A stretch of 64,000 bases of DNA, taken from the NCBI GenBank assembly GCA_029202385.1, contig CP119314.1, positions 3,474,501 to 3,538,500 of the forward strand. Reading direction: 5' to 3'. Source of the DNA: Candidatus Sphingomonas phytovorans (lineage in GTDB: Bacteria > Pseudomonadota > Alphaproteobacteria > Sphingomonadales > Sphingomonadaceae). Shown here piece after piece: positions 17,804 through 26,785 of the stretch. The notes below the pieces were generated by a model, which had not been told where the DNA came from, made no database searches, and saw only the letters and a program-made list of their open reading frames with translations. A program made the translations under genes and the position numbers. The first letter of the stretch is position 1. Every line of letters starts with the position of its first letter.

Positions 17804-18955
17804 TCAGCCGTGCGATACGGCAAAGGCGTTCGGATCGGCGGCAATCCGCGCGGTGACCTCCGCTTCGCTCAGCACGGTGATGAAGGCGTTGGCGCGGTAG
17901 GTGTCGGCCTTCTTGGCCAGTTCCGACCATTCGCTGATCGCCGTATCCACGCCGAGCGAGGCGATGAAGGATTCCTGCCCCCCGATATCGTTGGCCAGCG
18001 TCTTCAGGACGCTGCCGATATCGTCCGACAGCGCATGCCAGGCGCCCCGCGCCTTCTGCACGATCGGCAGCGCCGAATTAAGCGCGGTCAGCACCCCGTC
18101 AAGGCTGGTGCCCGCCGTGGTCAGGTCCTGCGCCATCAGCCGCTTGCTGGCGAGTTCGTCGGAATCCTTGTCGAACTGCTCCTGCGCGTCGCGCATCGCC
18201 CTGAGCGCGGCCGTCGCGCGCGCGCCATAGATGCCGGCGACCACCGCTGCGGCGATGGTGCCCGCCGGCACGATCCACCCATAGGTCGGGGTGGTCGCGG
18301 CGAGCTTCACGTCCTTCGCATATTCCGCATTTTCGGCGTCTATCACCGCCTGCTCGGTCGCGAGATCCGCCTCCAGCTCAGCAATGCGACCGTTATCGCC
18401 CTCAAGCTCGTTGCGGTAACGCGTCTGCAACGGATCGAGCAGCGCCTTGTCGGCCTGGGTCTGGGCAATGAAGCTGGCGATCGCCGCCTCGACCGCTGCC
18501 GCGCGATCGCCGCGCGTCTGGGCATCCTTGACCAGGTTGGTCAGCACCTGTGTGATCTGGACCTGCGCCTTCTCCTCGGTCAGCACCCCGTCACTGACCT
18601 TGTCGGCGATCTTCGAGATCGCGCCGTAGAACACCGGCACCTTGTTGCGCCCGTAGTCGACGATGTCGGAGGCGAGGGACACGGTTTCCGGGAAGGTATT
18701 GATCGAGAAATCGTGGCAATGATCGTGCACGCCCGAATAGGCGCTCCACAGTGGCGCGAAATAATCCGCATCCGCGCTGTTGATGCCGAGCTTGGCGATC
18801 GCCTCCGCCCCGGTGATCGGCAGCGTCACCGCCGCCTGAAGATAAGTCTGGAGCGTGATCCAGTCAGTCGAGGCGAGAAAGAAGCTGCCGTCCGGATTGG
18901 TCGTCGCCTTGGGCGAAAGCGGCGACGTCGTCGTGGTTGCGCTCGAAGCCATCAT
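17804..18955 (-). CDS. Alpha-pore-forming-toxin-like component (xenorhabdolysin A type), first subunit
   Basis: 383 residues, first gene of the operon. It begins FFLASTDWITLQTYLQAAVTLP, closely parallel to the second subunit, then HDHCHDF and NKVPVFYGAISKI (about 104-115). Two long helices (about 150-220 and 250-330) flank a hydrophobic stretch at 225-248 (YGWIVPAGTIAAAVVAGIYG), as expected for a membrane-inserting head. The C-terminal YRANAFITVLSE matches the second subunit. Two ATG codons (18955 and 18952) follow GGGGA. There is no Sec signal, as in other xenorhabdolysin-like toxins. The divergent 290-bp promoter region holds a strong palindrome. Target, whether eukaryotic or bacterial, is unknown. 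Confidence 0.7.
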   Translation of the reverse strand: MMASSATTTTSPLSPKATTNPDGSFFLASTDWITLQTYLQAAVTLPITGAEAIAKLGINSADADYFAPLWSAYSGVHDHCHDFSINTFPETVSLASDIVDYGRNKVPVFYGAISKIADKVSDGVLTEEKAQVQITQVLTNLVKDAQTRGDRAAAVEAAIASFIAQTQADKALLDPLQTRYRNELEGDNGRIAELEADLATEQAVIDAENAEYAKDVKLAATTPTYGWIVPAGTIAAAVVAGIYGARATAALRAMRDAQEQFDKDSDELASKRLMAQDLTTAGTSLDGVLTALNSALPIVQKARGAWHALSDDIGSVLKTLANDIGGQESFIASLGVDTAISEWSELAKKADTYRANAFITVLSEAEVTARIAADPNAFAVSHG

Positions 18956-19032
18956 GCATTCCCCATCATCCGCGAAGCACGGGGAATAACGCTTATTCCG
19001 GAAGTGTTACAACCAAAGCGGAGCGCGCGGCG

Positions 19033-19062
19033 AGCCTTGTCGCTATAAATAGCGACAAGGCT
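19033..19062. promoter_or_regulatory. Perfect 30-bp hairpin in the toxin/mreB divergent region
   Basis: Thirteen-base arms (AGCCTTGTCGCTA and its exact complement) enclose the four-base loop TAAA. It lies 78 bp before the first toxin-like gene and 184 bp before mreB. It could be an operator, a leader-RNA hairpin or a terminator; no T tract follows on either strand, so an operator or leader structure is favoured. The flanks also hold a loose direct repeat, ATTCCGGAAGTGTTACAAC near 18993 and ATTCGGAAATGATTACATC near 19224. Confidence 0.7.
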
Positions 19063-19224
19063 GACGGGGCCGCGAAGCGACGCTGTGCCAACCCCCTCGT
19101 CGCCCGCAAAGCCCGGTCGGACGCACTCGGTCCACCCCGGACCTTGACGCGCTGTGCCGACACGCCCACGCCGCCGCTCCCAACTTATGCGCCATAGTTC
19201 AGGCGAGCCGGCGCGCGCCGCTAA

Positions 19225-20289
<1,065 letters not shown>

Positions 20290-20336
20290 AGGCCGACGCC
20301 CGCCCCCGCGACTTTATCAGAGGGGGAACCGCACCT

Positions 20337-20834
20337 CTATTGACCATGAAGGACGATGTTGAAGCCTTCATCCGGGGTCGGCGCCACGAAATGCCGGGTG
20401 AACAGGTCGAACTCTTCGTCAGTCACCAGGAACTCATGCTCGCCGCCGGCATTGCGCTGGCGGAGGCGCGCTTTGCAAATGTCATCGGCGACGTCGAGAT
20501 GATGGAGTTGGTGCGCGACCCCCGCCTCCTCGAACAGGGTGCGCATCCATGCCCGGCTGGCGAGGGTATTCGCGGGGAAATCCAGCACGACGGAGACACC
20601 GGTTCGCAGCAGCGCCACCAGATGCGGCGCCATCGCATGGCGGAGGCGCGTCGAATTGCGCACATAGTCGGCAAGGCTGGTCTGTTCGCCGGGATAAAGC
20701 CTGGCAAGCCATTGATCCTCGGCCACGACGATGGTGTGAGGGAGAGCGGCGAGTCTGGCGGTGAGCGTCGATTTTCCGGCGGCGATCTTGCCGCACAGGA
20801 GATGCAGCGTCGTTTCCTGCGTAGACATCATCAT
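20337..20834 (-). CDS. P-loop kinase-like ATPase (AAA_33 type)
   Basis: 165 residues. The Walker A motif GKIAAGKST is at about 15-23; a lid-like segment ARLRQRNAGGEHEFLVTDEEF follows (core KARLRQRN) and a final beta strand ends FNIVLHGQ. This layout matches small cytoplasmic kinases of the zeta-toxin/chloramphenicol-phosphotransferase superfamily that act on small molecules. The gene stands alone with a hairpin 50 bp upstream and no antitoxin partner, so a toxin role is unlikely. Three ATG codons in a row (20834, 20831, 20828) leave the start ambiguous. The substrate is unknown. Confidence 0.75.
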   Translation of the reverse strand: MMMSTQETTLHLLCGKIAAGKSTLTARLAALPHTIVVAEDQWLARLYPGEQTSLADYVRNSTRLRHAMAPHLVALLRTGVSVVLDFPANTLASRAWMRTLFEEAGVAHQLHHLDVADDICKARLRQRNAGGEHEFLVTDEEFDLFTRHFVAPTPDEGFNIVLHGQ

Positions 20835-20884
20835 AGACCTTTGGGCGTGGTGCCTCAGGCACCATAGTGTTCACATGTGGGCGG

Positions 20885-20910
20885 ACCCGGCCTGACGGAT
20901 CAGGCCGGGT
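20885..20910 (-). terminator. Hairpin after the FAH gene, possible terminator
   Basis: Eleven-base perfect arms (ACCCGGCCTGA and complement) surround a four-base loop. It lies 113 bp past the end of the FAH-family gene and 50 bp before the kinase gene, both on the minus strand, so it could end the upstream transcript. A run of T after the stem is missing. Confidence 0.4.
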
Positions 20911-21023
20911 GCTTAATTCGACCGCTGGTCGCGACGCCTGCGATGTGAACGGAGAAGGTCATTAATGGTTTGTGCCAGCTGACGGCCTTCCGGTCCAGAC
21001 GCCCCTTGAACCGCGTGCGCGGC

Positions 21024-21698
21024 CTATCCGGCGAACGCGACCAGCAAGGGCGCCGCGCCTTCGACCATCGCCTCCAGCCGGTCGCCGCGCAGGATCGGGC
21101 CGACGCCGGCGGGGGTGCCGGTGAAGATCAGGTCGCCGGGCCTGAGGTCGACATAAGTCGACAGCTCGGCGATGATCTCGGGCGTGCTCCAGATCATCTG
21201 GTCGAGCGTGCCCGACTGGCGCAGCGCGCCGTTGATGGTGAGGGAGATCGTCCCGCTGGTCGGCGCCGCGCCGGGAGTCAGCGGGCCGATCGGCGCGGAG
21301 CGGTCGAATCCCTTGGCCATGTCCCAGGGGCGGCCGGCCTTTTTCGCCGCCGCCTGGAGATCGCGGCGGGTGAGGTCGAGCCCGACCGCATAGCCGAAGA
21401 TCAGCCCGGCGGCGTCAGCGACCGCGATGTCGGCACCGCCCCCGGACAATGCCACGACCAGCTCGACCTCATGATGGAGATCGGCGGTGCGGACCGGGAA
21501 CGGCAGCACGCCGCCGCTATCGACGACGGCGTCGGCCGGCTTGGTGAAGAAGAAGGGTTTCTGCCGGTCGGGATCGGAGCCCATTTCCCGCGCGTGATCG
21601 GCGTAGTTCTGCCCGACGCAGAAGATGCGCCGGACAGGGAAGCGATCGGTCGAACCCGTGATGGCCAGCGTGGCCGGGGTGACGTGCGGAAGCGGCAT
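21024..21698 (-). CDS. Fumarylacetoacetate-hydrolase family protein (fumarylpyruvate hydrolase-like)
   Basis: 224 residues of the single-domain FAH fold. Metal-binding residues are expected from HHEVELVVAL (Glu-x-Glu) and the lysine-containing loop DMAKGFD; FCVGQNYADHAREMG at the N-terminus and DLIFTGTPAGVGP near the end are typical of fumarylpyruvate hydrolases (gentisate pathway) and acylpyruvases. It probably splits a 2,4-diketo acid in the cytoplasm. A VOC protein lies 40 bp upstream on the same strand. No gentisate dioxygenase is present here, so the pathway is uncertain. Confidence 0.85.
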   Translation of the reverse strand: MPLPHVTPATLAITGSTDRFPVRRIFCVGQNYADHAREMGSDPDRQKPFFFTKPADAVVDSGGVLPFPVRTADLHHEVELVVALSGGGADIAVADAAGLIFGYAVGLDLTRRDLQAAAKKAGRPWDMAKGFDRSAPIGPLTPGAAPTSGTISLTINGALRQSGTLDQMIWSTPEIIAELSTYVDLRPGDLIFTGTPAGVGPILRGDRLEAMVEGAAPLLVAFAG

Positions 21699-21738
21699 GC
21701 GCGGTCGGCTTTCAGAAAGGGCGCTACGGGGGATCCCG

Positions 21739-22122
21739 TCAGGCCTTCACCCGGTGCAGGCCGCACAGCTTGTTCCCGTCGGGATCGCGCAGATAGGCGA
21801 GATACATCGGCCCGAAGCCGCCATCGCGCAGGCCGGGCGGGTCCTCGATCGAGCTGCCGCCATGCTCGACCCCCGCCTTGTGCCAGGCATCGGTCTCTTC
21901 CGGGCTGGCCATCGTGAAGCCGATGGTGCCGCCATTGGCGTGGCAGGCATTCTTGCCGTCGATTGGGGCCGACACCATGAAGATCCCGCCATTGTGCATG
22001 TAGATCAGGCGGCCTTTGTCATCCTGGAAAGCGGGCTTGCCGCCGAGCGTGCCGAAGAGCGCGTCGTAGAAGGTCTTCGATCGGGCGATGTCGTTGCTGC
22101 CGACCATCATATGGCTGAACAT
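21739..22122 (-). CDS. VOC-family (glyoxalase/bleomycin-resistance fold) protein
   Basis: 127 residues with one vicinal-oxygen-chelate module: MFSHMMVGSNDIARSKTFYDALFG at the start, shown as its core NDIARSKTFYDALFG, and a C-terminal YLRDPDGNKLCG typical of the final metal-ligand strand. The protein would dimerise and bind a metal. It lies between the FAH-family gene and a membrane protein gene, all on one strand. Substrate unknown; such small VOC proteins include isomerases and lyases. Confidence 0.83.
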   Translation of the reverse strand: MFSHMMVGSNDIARSKTFYDALFGTLGGKPAFQDDKGRLIYMHNGGIFMVSAPIDGKNACHANGGTIGFTMASPEETDAWHKAGVEHGGSSIEDPPGLRDGGFGPMYLAYLRDPDGNKLCGLHRVKA

Positions 22123-22192
22123 TCATGTCTCTCCTTCGCGCGGGAGACTCGCCCGGACGGGAGACCGCGTCAAGATACCTGGCGGCCCCCGA

Positions 22193-22915
22193 TCAGCCGG
22201 TCAGCGCAGCGGTGATCGCGAGCATCGGCGGGGTGAAGGCCAGCGGACGCATCAGCGCGGTCGCCAGGGTGATGGCGCCGAAACCCCAGAAATAAGCCGG
22301 ATGCACCTTGCCGCGCGTGACGAGATCATAGGTCACCGCCACGCCGACATAGACCAGCATGATCAGCCAGATCGACCAGATGATCCAGGTGCCGAGCAAC
22401 GGCAGCGGCAGCAGCCGGCCGGCGCCCGGCGTCATGATCATGAGCGCCGCGCACAGCATCAGCCGGCGGTGCCAGTCGGTCCGGTGTCGCATCCGCACCC
22501 CGGCCCAGGTCAGGCCGGCAAAGACCAGCACGGTCAGCCAGTCCATCACCAGGAAGACATTGGTTTCGAAGAAGGGCGGGATACGGTGATTGACCGCCGC
22601 CAGCGTGTTCACGCTGAGCCCGACCAGCACCATCCAGCCGACATAGCCTGCCGCGAACCGACCGAGCCGGCGGTGTAGCGCGATGTCGTTGCGATAGACG
22701 AGCAGGTTCTGCGCCACATAGATGACGAGCCAGCCCATGAAGGTGATGCCGTGGACATGCACCCACCAGGGCGAGGCGAGGCTCGACCGGCCGGCGACGA
22801 ACTGAAGCGTGAATCCGGCGACGGTCGTCGCCGCGATCACCAGCGCCATGATGAGGAAGAAACCACGGTCCCTGACGACCGCATCCCGCCCGAAGCCGCC
22901 CGCTATCGTCGCCAT
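22193..22915 (-). CDS. Hypothetical inner-membrane protein, about seven transmembrane helices
   Basis: 240 residues with about seven hydrophobic helices and conserved-looking histidines in WVHVHGITFMGWLVIY and ALHRRLGRFAAGYVGW, a pattern seen in DUF2306-like and cytochrome b561-like membrane proteins that may bind haem. The start ATG at 22915 fits a short cytoplasmic tail. It heads the strand leading to the VOC and FAH genes, 70 bp before the former. I do not recognise a specific function. Confidence 0.7.
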   Translation of the reverse strand: MATIAGGFGRDAVVRDRGFFLIMALVIAATTVAGFTLQFVAGRSSLASPWWVHVHGITFMGWLVIYVAQNLLVYRNDIALHRRLGRFAAGYVGWMVLVGLSVNTLAAVNHRIPPFFETNVFLVMDWLTVLVFAGLTWAGVRMRHRTDWHRRLMLCAALMIMTPGAGRLLPLPLLGTWIIWSIWLIMLVYVGVAVTYDLVTRGKVHPAYFWGFGAITLATALMRPLAFTPPMLAITAALTG

Positions 22916-22990
22916 GTCGTCTGCCCCCGCAAAACGTTACCCGACAGTATCAAATCGCGCGGCCGCCGGCCAGCCTTTGCCGGACGCAGA

Positions 22991-24007
22991 TCACGGCCCT
23001 GCCGGGATGGTGATGCCGTGCCGGGTACGTTGGCGGTGGAACAGGGCGAGCAGCGGACGTTCGAGCAGCAGATAGGCCAGGATTCCACCGCCGATCGCGG
23101 CAAGGCTGGCGATGATGGCGAGGATGGCGGGCGGCACGTTCAGGCGCTGGCCCAGGACGAAGACGAATTGCAGCGGGAAGATCTGCCACAGATAGATGGA
23201 ATAGCTCGCGTCGCCGAGCAGCAGGAGCGGGCGCCATTTCGGAATGCCGGCACCACGCGCCTCGAAGAACAGGACGGCTGCCAGGATCAGCGTCACCATC
23301 GCACCGACCCGTCCGACCGGCAGGGCAGTCCACACGCACAGCGCGGGCAGCAGGAAGAGGAATATCCGCCGCCGACGTTCCGGCCTGACCCAGGCCATGC
23401 CGACCCAGCCGCCCGCGACGAATTCAAGCAATATCGGCTGGGTCCAGGCAGCCCCCGCCCCGGTCGGGCCACAGAGGAAGCCAAGCGTGACCAGGCCGCA
23501 GATGATACAGGTCAGCACCAGCATCCGGTAGCGCGGCAGCACCAGGATCAGCGCGAAGAGCGTGTAGAACAGCATCTCGGCGTTCAGCGTCCAGCCGACC
23601 GGGAGGATCGGCAGGATGATCCGCCCGGCGGTGAGGTCGCCATAGGGAATGAAGGCGAAGGAGGTCAGGATCCGGACCGGATCGAGCGTCATGTACGGCG
23701 CGAGACCGACCACGGCGACCATGATGAGCGCGGTGGTCACGATCCAGTAGAGCGGGGCTATCCGCAACAGCCTGTCCTTGAAGAAAGGCCAGGGCCGCGC
23801 GCCACCGTCGGTGATCGCGATCATCAGGAAACCGCTGAGCACGAAGAAGAGATCGATGCCCCGGGATCCGATTCGCCAGGGCGCGCCCGCCGCCTCGGTC
23901 GCGTGAAACAGGACCACCCCGGTTGCGGCGACCGCACGCAGATATTGCAGGCCGAACAGGCGGCGCCGCGCCACGGCGGGCCGATCGACGATATCAGGCT
24001 CCTCCAT
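22991..24007 (-). CDS. Membrane acyltransferase (acyltransferase family 3, OafA-like)
   Basis: 338 residues with about ten membrane segments. The N-terminal YLRAVAATGVVLFHAT with the catalytic-type His, the R and D in GSRGIDLFFVLSGFLM, and FFKDRLLRIAPLYW are hallmarks of the family that O-acetylates or succinylates lipopolysaccharide, exopolysaccharide or other sugars. The frame is open far upstream but only from the ATG at 24007 (or GTG six bases before it, which has GGGGGAC upstream) does the sequence look like the family. It stands alone. The acceptor is not predictable. Confidence 0.85.
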   Translation of the reverse strand: MEEPDIVDRPAVARRRLFGLQYLRAVAATGVVLFHATEAAGAPWRIGSRGIDLFFVLSGFLMIAITDGGARPWPFFKDRLLRIAPLYWIVTTALIMVAVVGLAPYMTLDPVRILTSFAFIPYGDLTAGRIILPILPVGWTLNAEMLFYTLFALILVLPRYRMLVLTCIICGLVTLGFLCGPTGAGAAWTQPILLEFVAGGWVGMAWVRPERRRRIFLFLLPALCVWTALPVGRVGAMVTLILAAVLFFEARGAGIPKWRPLLLLGDASYSIYLWQIFPLQFVFVLGQRLNVPPAILAIIASLAAIGGGILAYLLLERPLLALFHRQRTRHGITIPAGP

Positions 24008-24157
24008 CGTCACGGCGCTGTCCCCCGGGACCTGACGATAGGGCGCGGCCCGACTGTCCTCAACCCGACCCAACCACATCCGTGACGAATTGCGCTCAGT
24101 CGAGCATTGACGCGTCGCACCATCCACAATAATGCGACGCACTCGCAATAAGGAAGC

Positions 24158-24577
24158 ATGATGTACCGTTATCTCGACCGCGCGGTCGGCCGGCTCGACG
24201 AGCCCGAGCGTTTCCTGCTCACGGCAATGCGCACATGGGTCGGCGCGGCGCGCGCCGGACGGTGCTGCTGCCACGCGCTCCATGCCGGTTTCGCGCGGCG
24301 CGGCATCGCCGAAGCGCTGCCCGATTTCAACATGCTGATGGCGACGCTCGACCAGGAAAGCCTGGGCCAGGTGCGCTTCGGCAGCGCGGGATCGGCCAGG
24401 ACGACTGACGACGAGGCGCGGCTGCTGGCGCTGTTCGCGACGGCGCAGGAAGGGCCGATCGGTCGGCTCAAGCGTGTGGCGGCCGGGCTGGTGACCGAGG
24501 ACGCGGTGGCCAGGCTGGCGCAGGCGGCCGATTTCGTCGCGACCGCGATGACCGACACGACGGTGCAGCGCCCATGA
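24158..24577 (+). CDS. Hypothetical protein translationally coupled to ferredoxin-NADP reductase
   Basis: 139 residues, soluble and mainly helical. A striking RCCCHALHAGFARRG segment at about residues 35-49 holds three adjacent cysteines and two histidines; ALPDFNMLMATL and a long C-terminal helix follow. AGGAAG precedes a double ATG (24158/24161). Its stop overlaps the fpr start as ATGA, so the two products are probably made together. The cysteine cluster could bind a metal or cofactor or undergo redox change, but I do not recognise the family. Confidence 0.75.
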   Translation: MMYRYLDRAVGRLDEPERFLLTAMRTWVGAARAGRCCCHALHAGFARRGIAEALPDFNMLMATLDQESLGQVRFGSAGSARTTDDEARLLALFATAQEGPIGRLKRVAAGLVTEDAVARLAQAADFVATAMTDTTVQRP

Positions 24578-25401
24578 ACATGCCCGTGCGCCCGCCAAGG
24601 ACCATCCCCGATCATGCCGCCTTCCAGACCGTGCCGGTCCGCTGGGTGCGGCACTGGAACGAGCATCTGTTCAGCTTCGCGGTCGAGCGGCCGGCAAGCT
24701 TCCGCTTCCGGTCAGGCGAGTTCGTGATGATCGGGCTGCCCGGCGACGAGGACGCCGGCGGCAGGCCGCTGATGCGTGCGTATTCGATCGCCAGCCCGGC
24801 CTGGTCCGACGAGATCGAATTCCTGTCGATCAAGGTGCCGGACGGACCGCTGACCTCGCGGCTCCAGACGATCCGTCCCGACGACCAGCTCTATCTCGGC
24901 CGCAAGCCGACCGGCACCCTCGTGCTCGACGCGCTGCTCGGCGGGAAACGGCTGTTCCTGCTGTCGACCGGCACGGGGCTGGCGCCCTTCCTGAGCGTGG
25001 CGCGCGACCCGGATGTCTATGACAGGTTCGGGCAGGTGGTGATCGTCCATTCGGTGCGGCGCGTGAGCGACCTCGCCTATCATGACGAACTCACCGCCCA
25101 GTTCGCCGGCGATCCGCTGGTGGGCGACCAGGCGCTGCTTCAGTTCCATTATGTGCCGACGGTGACGCGTGAGCCGTTCAGGACGAGCGGACGGATCGAC
25201 ACGCTGGTGGAGAATGGCCATTTGTTCGGGGCGCCGCTGACCGGGGCGAAGGCGTTCGATCCGGAGCATGACCGGGTGATGCTGTGCGGCAGCACCGCGA
25301 TGATCCGCGACACCGCGGCGATGCTCGAGGCATGCGGGTTCGAGGAAGGGTCGAACAACAAGCCCGGCCATTATGTGATCGAGCGCGCTTTCGTCGGCTA
25401 A
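24574..25401 (+). CDS. fpr: Ferredoxin-NADP reductase
   Basis: 275 residues. FAD-binding motif RAYSIASPAW, followed by the NADP domain with LLSTGTGLAPFLSVARDP and CGSTAMIRDT, and the C-terminal VIERAFVG ending in the short aromatic tail of bacterial Fpr enzymes. It passes electrons between NADPH and ferredoxin or flavodoxin in the cytoplasm, often in defence against oxidative stress. Its start overlaps the stop of a cysteine-cluster protein, and an Old Yellow Enzyme gene follows 154 bp later, which gives a redox theme. Confidence 0.93.
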   Translation: MNMPVRPPRTIPDHAAFQTVPVRWVRHWNEHLFSFAVERPASFRFRSGEFVMIGLPGDEDAGGRPLMRAYSIASPAWSDEIEFLSIKVPDGPLTSRLQTIRPDDQLYLGRKPTGTLVLDALLGGKRLFLLSTGTGLAPFLSVARDPDVYDRFGQVVIVHSVRRVSDLAYHDELTAQFAGDPLVGDQALLQFHYVPTVTREPFRTSGRIDTLVENGHLFGAPLTGAKAFDPEHDRVMLCGSTAMIRDTAAMLEACGFEEGSNNKPGHYVIERAFVG

Positions 25402-25530
25402 TGGCTGGCCCCGGCTTTGGCCGGCAAGGAAATCGCCTGCCGGAAAAGGCACATGCATCCATCCCTGGATATGGGTGCGGTTGATTGTTGGTTGGAGCAT
25501 CCCGATCTGCACGGCGCGGCGACATTCGCG

Positions 25531-25546
25531 CCGAATTGCAATTCGG
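25531..25546. promoter_or_regulatory. Perfect palindrome immediately before the Old Yellow Enzyme gene
   Basis: CCGAATTGCAATTCGG is its own complement over all 16 bases. It ends 9 bp before the ATG and overlaps the ribosome-binding region (GGAGACGGAAG), so a protein bound there would block initiation. Old Yellow Enzyme genes are often controlled by redox-sensing repressors of the NemR/TetR or HxlR type. No such regulator is adjacent. Confidence 0.5.
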
Positions 25547-25555
25547 AGACGGAAG

Positions 25556-26677
25556 ATGGCGGGACCCAGGCTGTTCGAACCCCGGTCGATCGGCGCGCTG
25601 ACGCTCACGAACCGGATCGTGATCGCGCCGATGTGCCAATATTCGGCGGTCGACGGCTGCATGACCGACTGGCATCAGATTCATCTCGGCAATCTGGCGC
25701 TGTCGGGCGCGGCGCTGCTGACGATCGAGGCCACCGCGGTGCTCCCCGAAGGCCGCATTTCCCATGCCGATGTCGGCCTCTACGACGACGCGACCGAGGC
25801 GGCGATCGCCCGCACGCTCGACAGCATTCGCCGCTGGTCCGACATGCCGGTCGCGATCCAGCTCGCCCATGCAGGCCGCAAGGCGTCGACTGAAGTCCCG
25901 TGGAAGGGCGGCGCGCAGATCGCGCCGGGGGACCCGCTCGGCTGGCAGACGGTGGCGCCCTCCCCGGTCGCCTTTCATCACAAGGACAATGCCCCGCTGG
26001 CACTCGACCGCGCCGGGCTCGATCGGGTGCGGGACGCGTTCGCCGCCGCAGCCCGGCGCGCGGCGCGGCTCGGCCTTGACGCGGTACAGCTCCACGGCGC
26101 GCATGGCTATCTGCTCCACCAGTTCCTGTCGCCGCTGTCGAACCGCCGCGACGACGATTATGGCGGCAGCCTCGAGAACAGGATGCGTTTTCCGCTGGAG
26201 GTGTTCGACGCCGTCCGCGCCGCCTTCCCCGCCGACCGGCCAGTGACGATGCGACTATCCGGCAGCGACTGGGTCGAGGGCGGCTGGGACGTGGAGCAGA
26301 CCGTCGCGTTCGCCCGCGCGCTCGAGGCGCATGACTGCAGCGCCGTCCACGTATCGAGCGGCGGGCTCGACCCGCGGCAGGATATCCCGGTCGGGCCCAG
26401 CTACCAGGTGCCCCTTGCCCGCGCCGTGAAGCAGGCAACCGGCCTGCCGGTGGTCGCGGTCGGGCTGATCACCGATTACGAACAGGCCGAGGCGATCATC
26501 GGTACCGGCGATGCCGATTTCGTCGCGCTTGCCCGTGGTATCCTCTACGATCCGCGCTGGCCCTGGCACGCCGCGGCGCATCTCGGCGGACGGGTGAAGG
26601 CGCCTGACCAGTATCTCAGGTCACAGCCGCGCCAGCACCGGGATCTGTTCACCCCTTCTTCCGTTCGTCCCGAATAG
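25556..26677 (+). CDS. NADH:flavin oxidoreductase, Old Yellow Enzyme family (YqjM class)
   Basis: 373 residues, an FMN-dependent TIM barrel that reduces activated C=C bonds of enones and similar electrophiles. The APMCQYSA motif contains the cysteine that marks the thermophilic-like YqjM class; QLAHAGRKAS and HGAHGYLLHQFLSPLSNRRD provide the active-site His pairs and barrel strands. The start at 25556 follows GGAGACGGAAG; an extension further upstream has no family similarity. It follows fpr on the same strand after a 154-bp gap with a palindrome, so it probably has its own promoter. Confidence 0.93.
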   Translation: MAGPRLFEPRSIGALTLTNRIVIAPMCQYSAVDGCMTDWHQIHLGNLALSGAALLTIEATAVLPEGRISHADVGLYDDATEAAIARTLDSIRRWSDMPVAIQLAHAGRKASTEVPWKGGAQIAPGDPLGWQTVAPSPVAFHHKDNAPLALDRAGLDRVRDAFAAAARRAARLGLDAVQLHGAHGYLLHQFLSPLSNRRDDDYGGSLENRMRFPLEVFDAVRAAFPADRPVTMRLSGSDWVEGGWDVEQTVAFARALEAHDCSAVHVSSGGLDPRQDIPVGPSYQVPLARAVKQATGLPVVAVGLITDYEQAEAIIGTGDADFVALARGILYDPRWPWHAAAHLGGRVKAPDQYLRSQPRQHRDLFTPSSVRPE

Positions 26678-26785
26678 CCGTCCAGCCTGCCGGGGCGGCG
26701 TATCGAGGGACAAGCGCCACGCGCCCCAACCTGTCTCGATGCGAACGATGGTGACTCGGCCGCCAGCGCCCTACATCACCACCCC

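Noticed and set aside
20337..20834. Zeta-type toxin of a toxin-antitoxin pair
   Set aside because: The P-loop fold is similar, but no small antitoxin gene is adjacent and the gene is longer on the lid than typical zeta cores. It is kept as an unspecific kinase-like protein.
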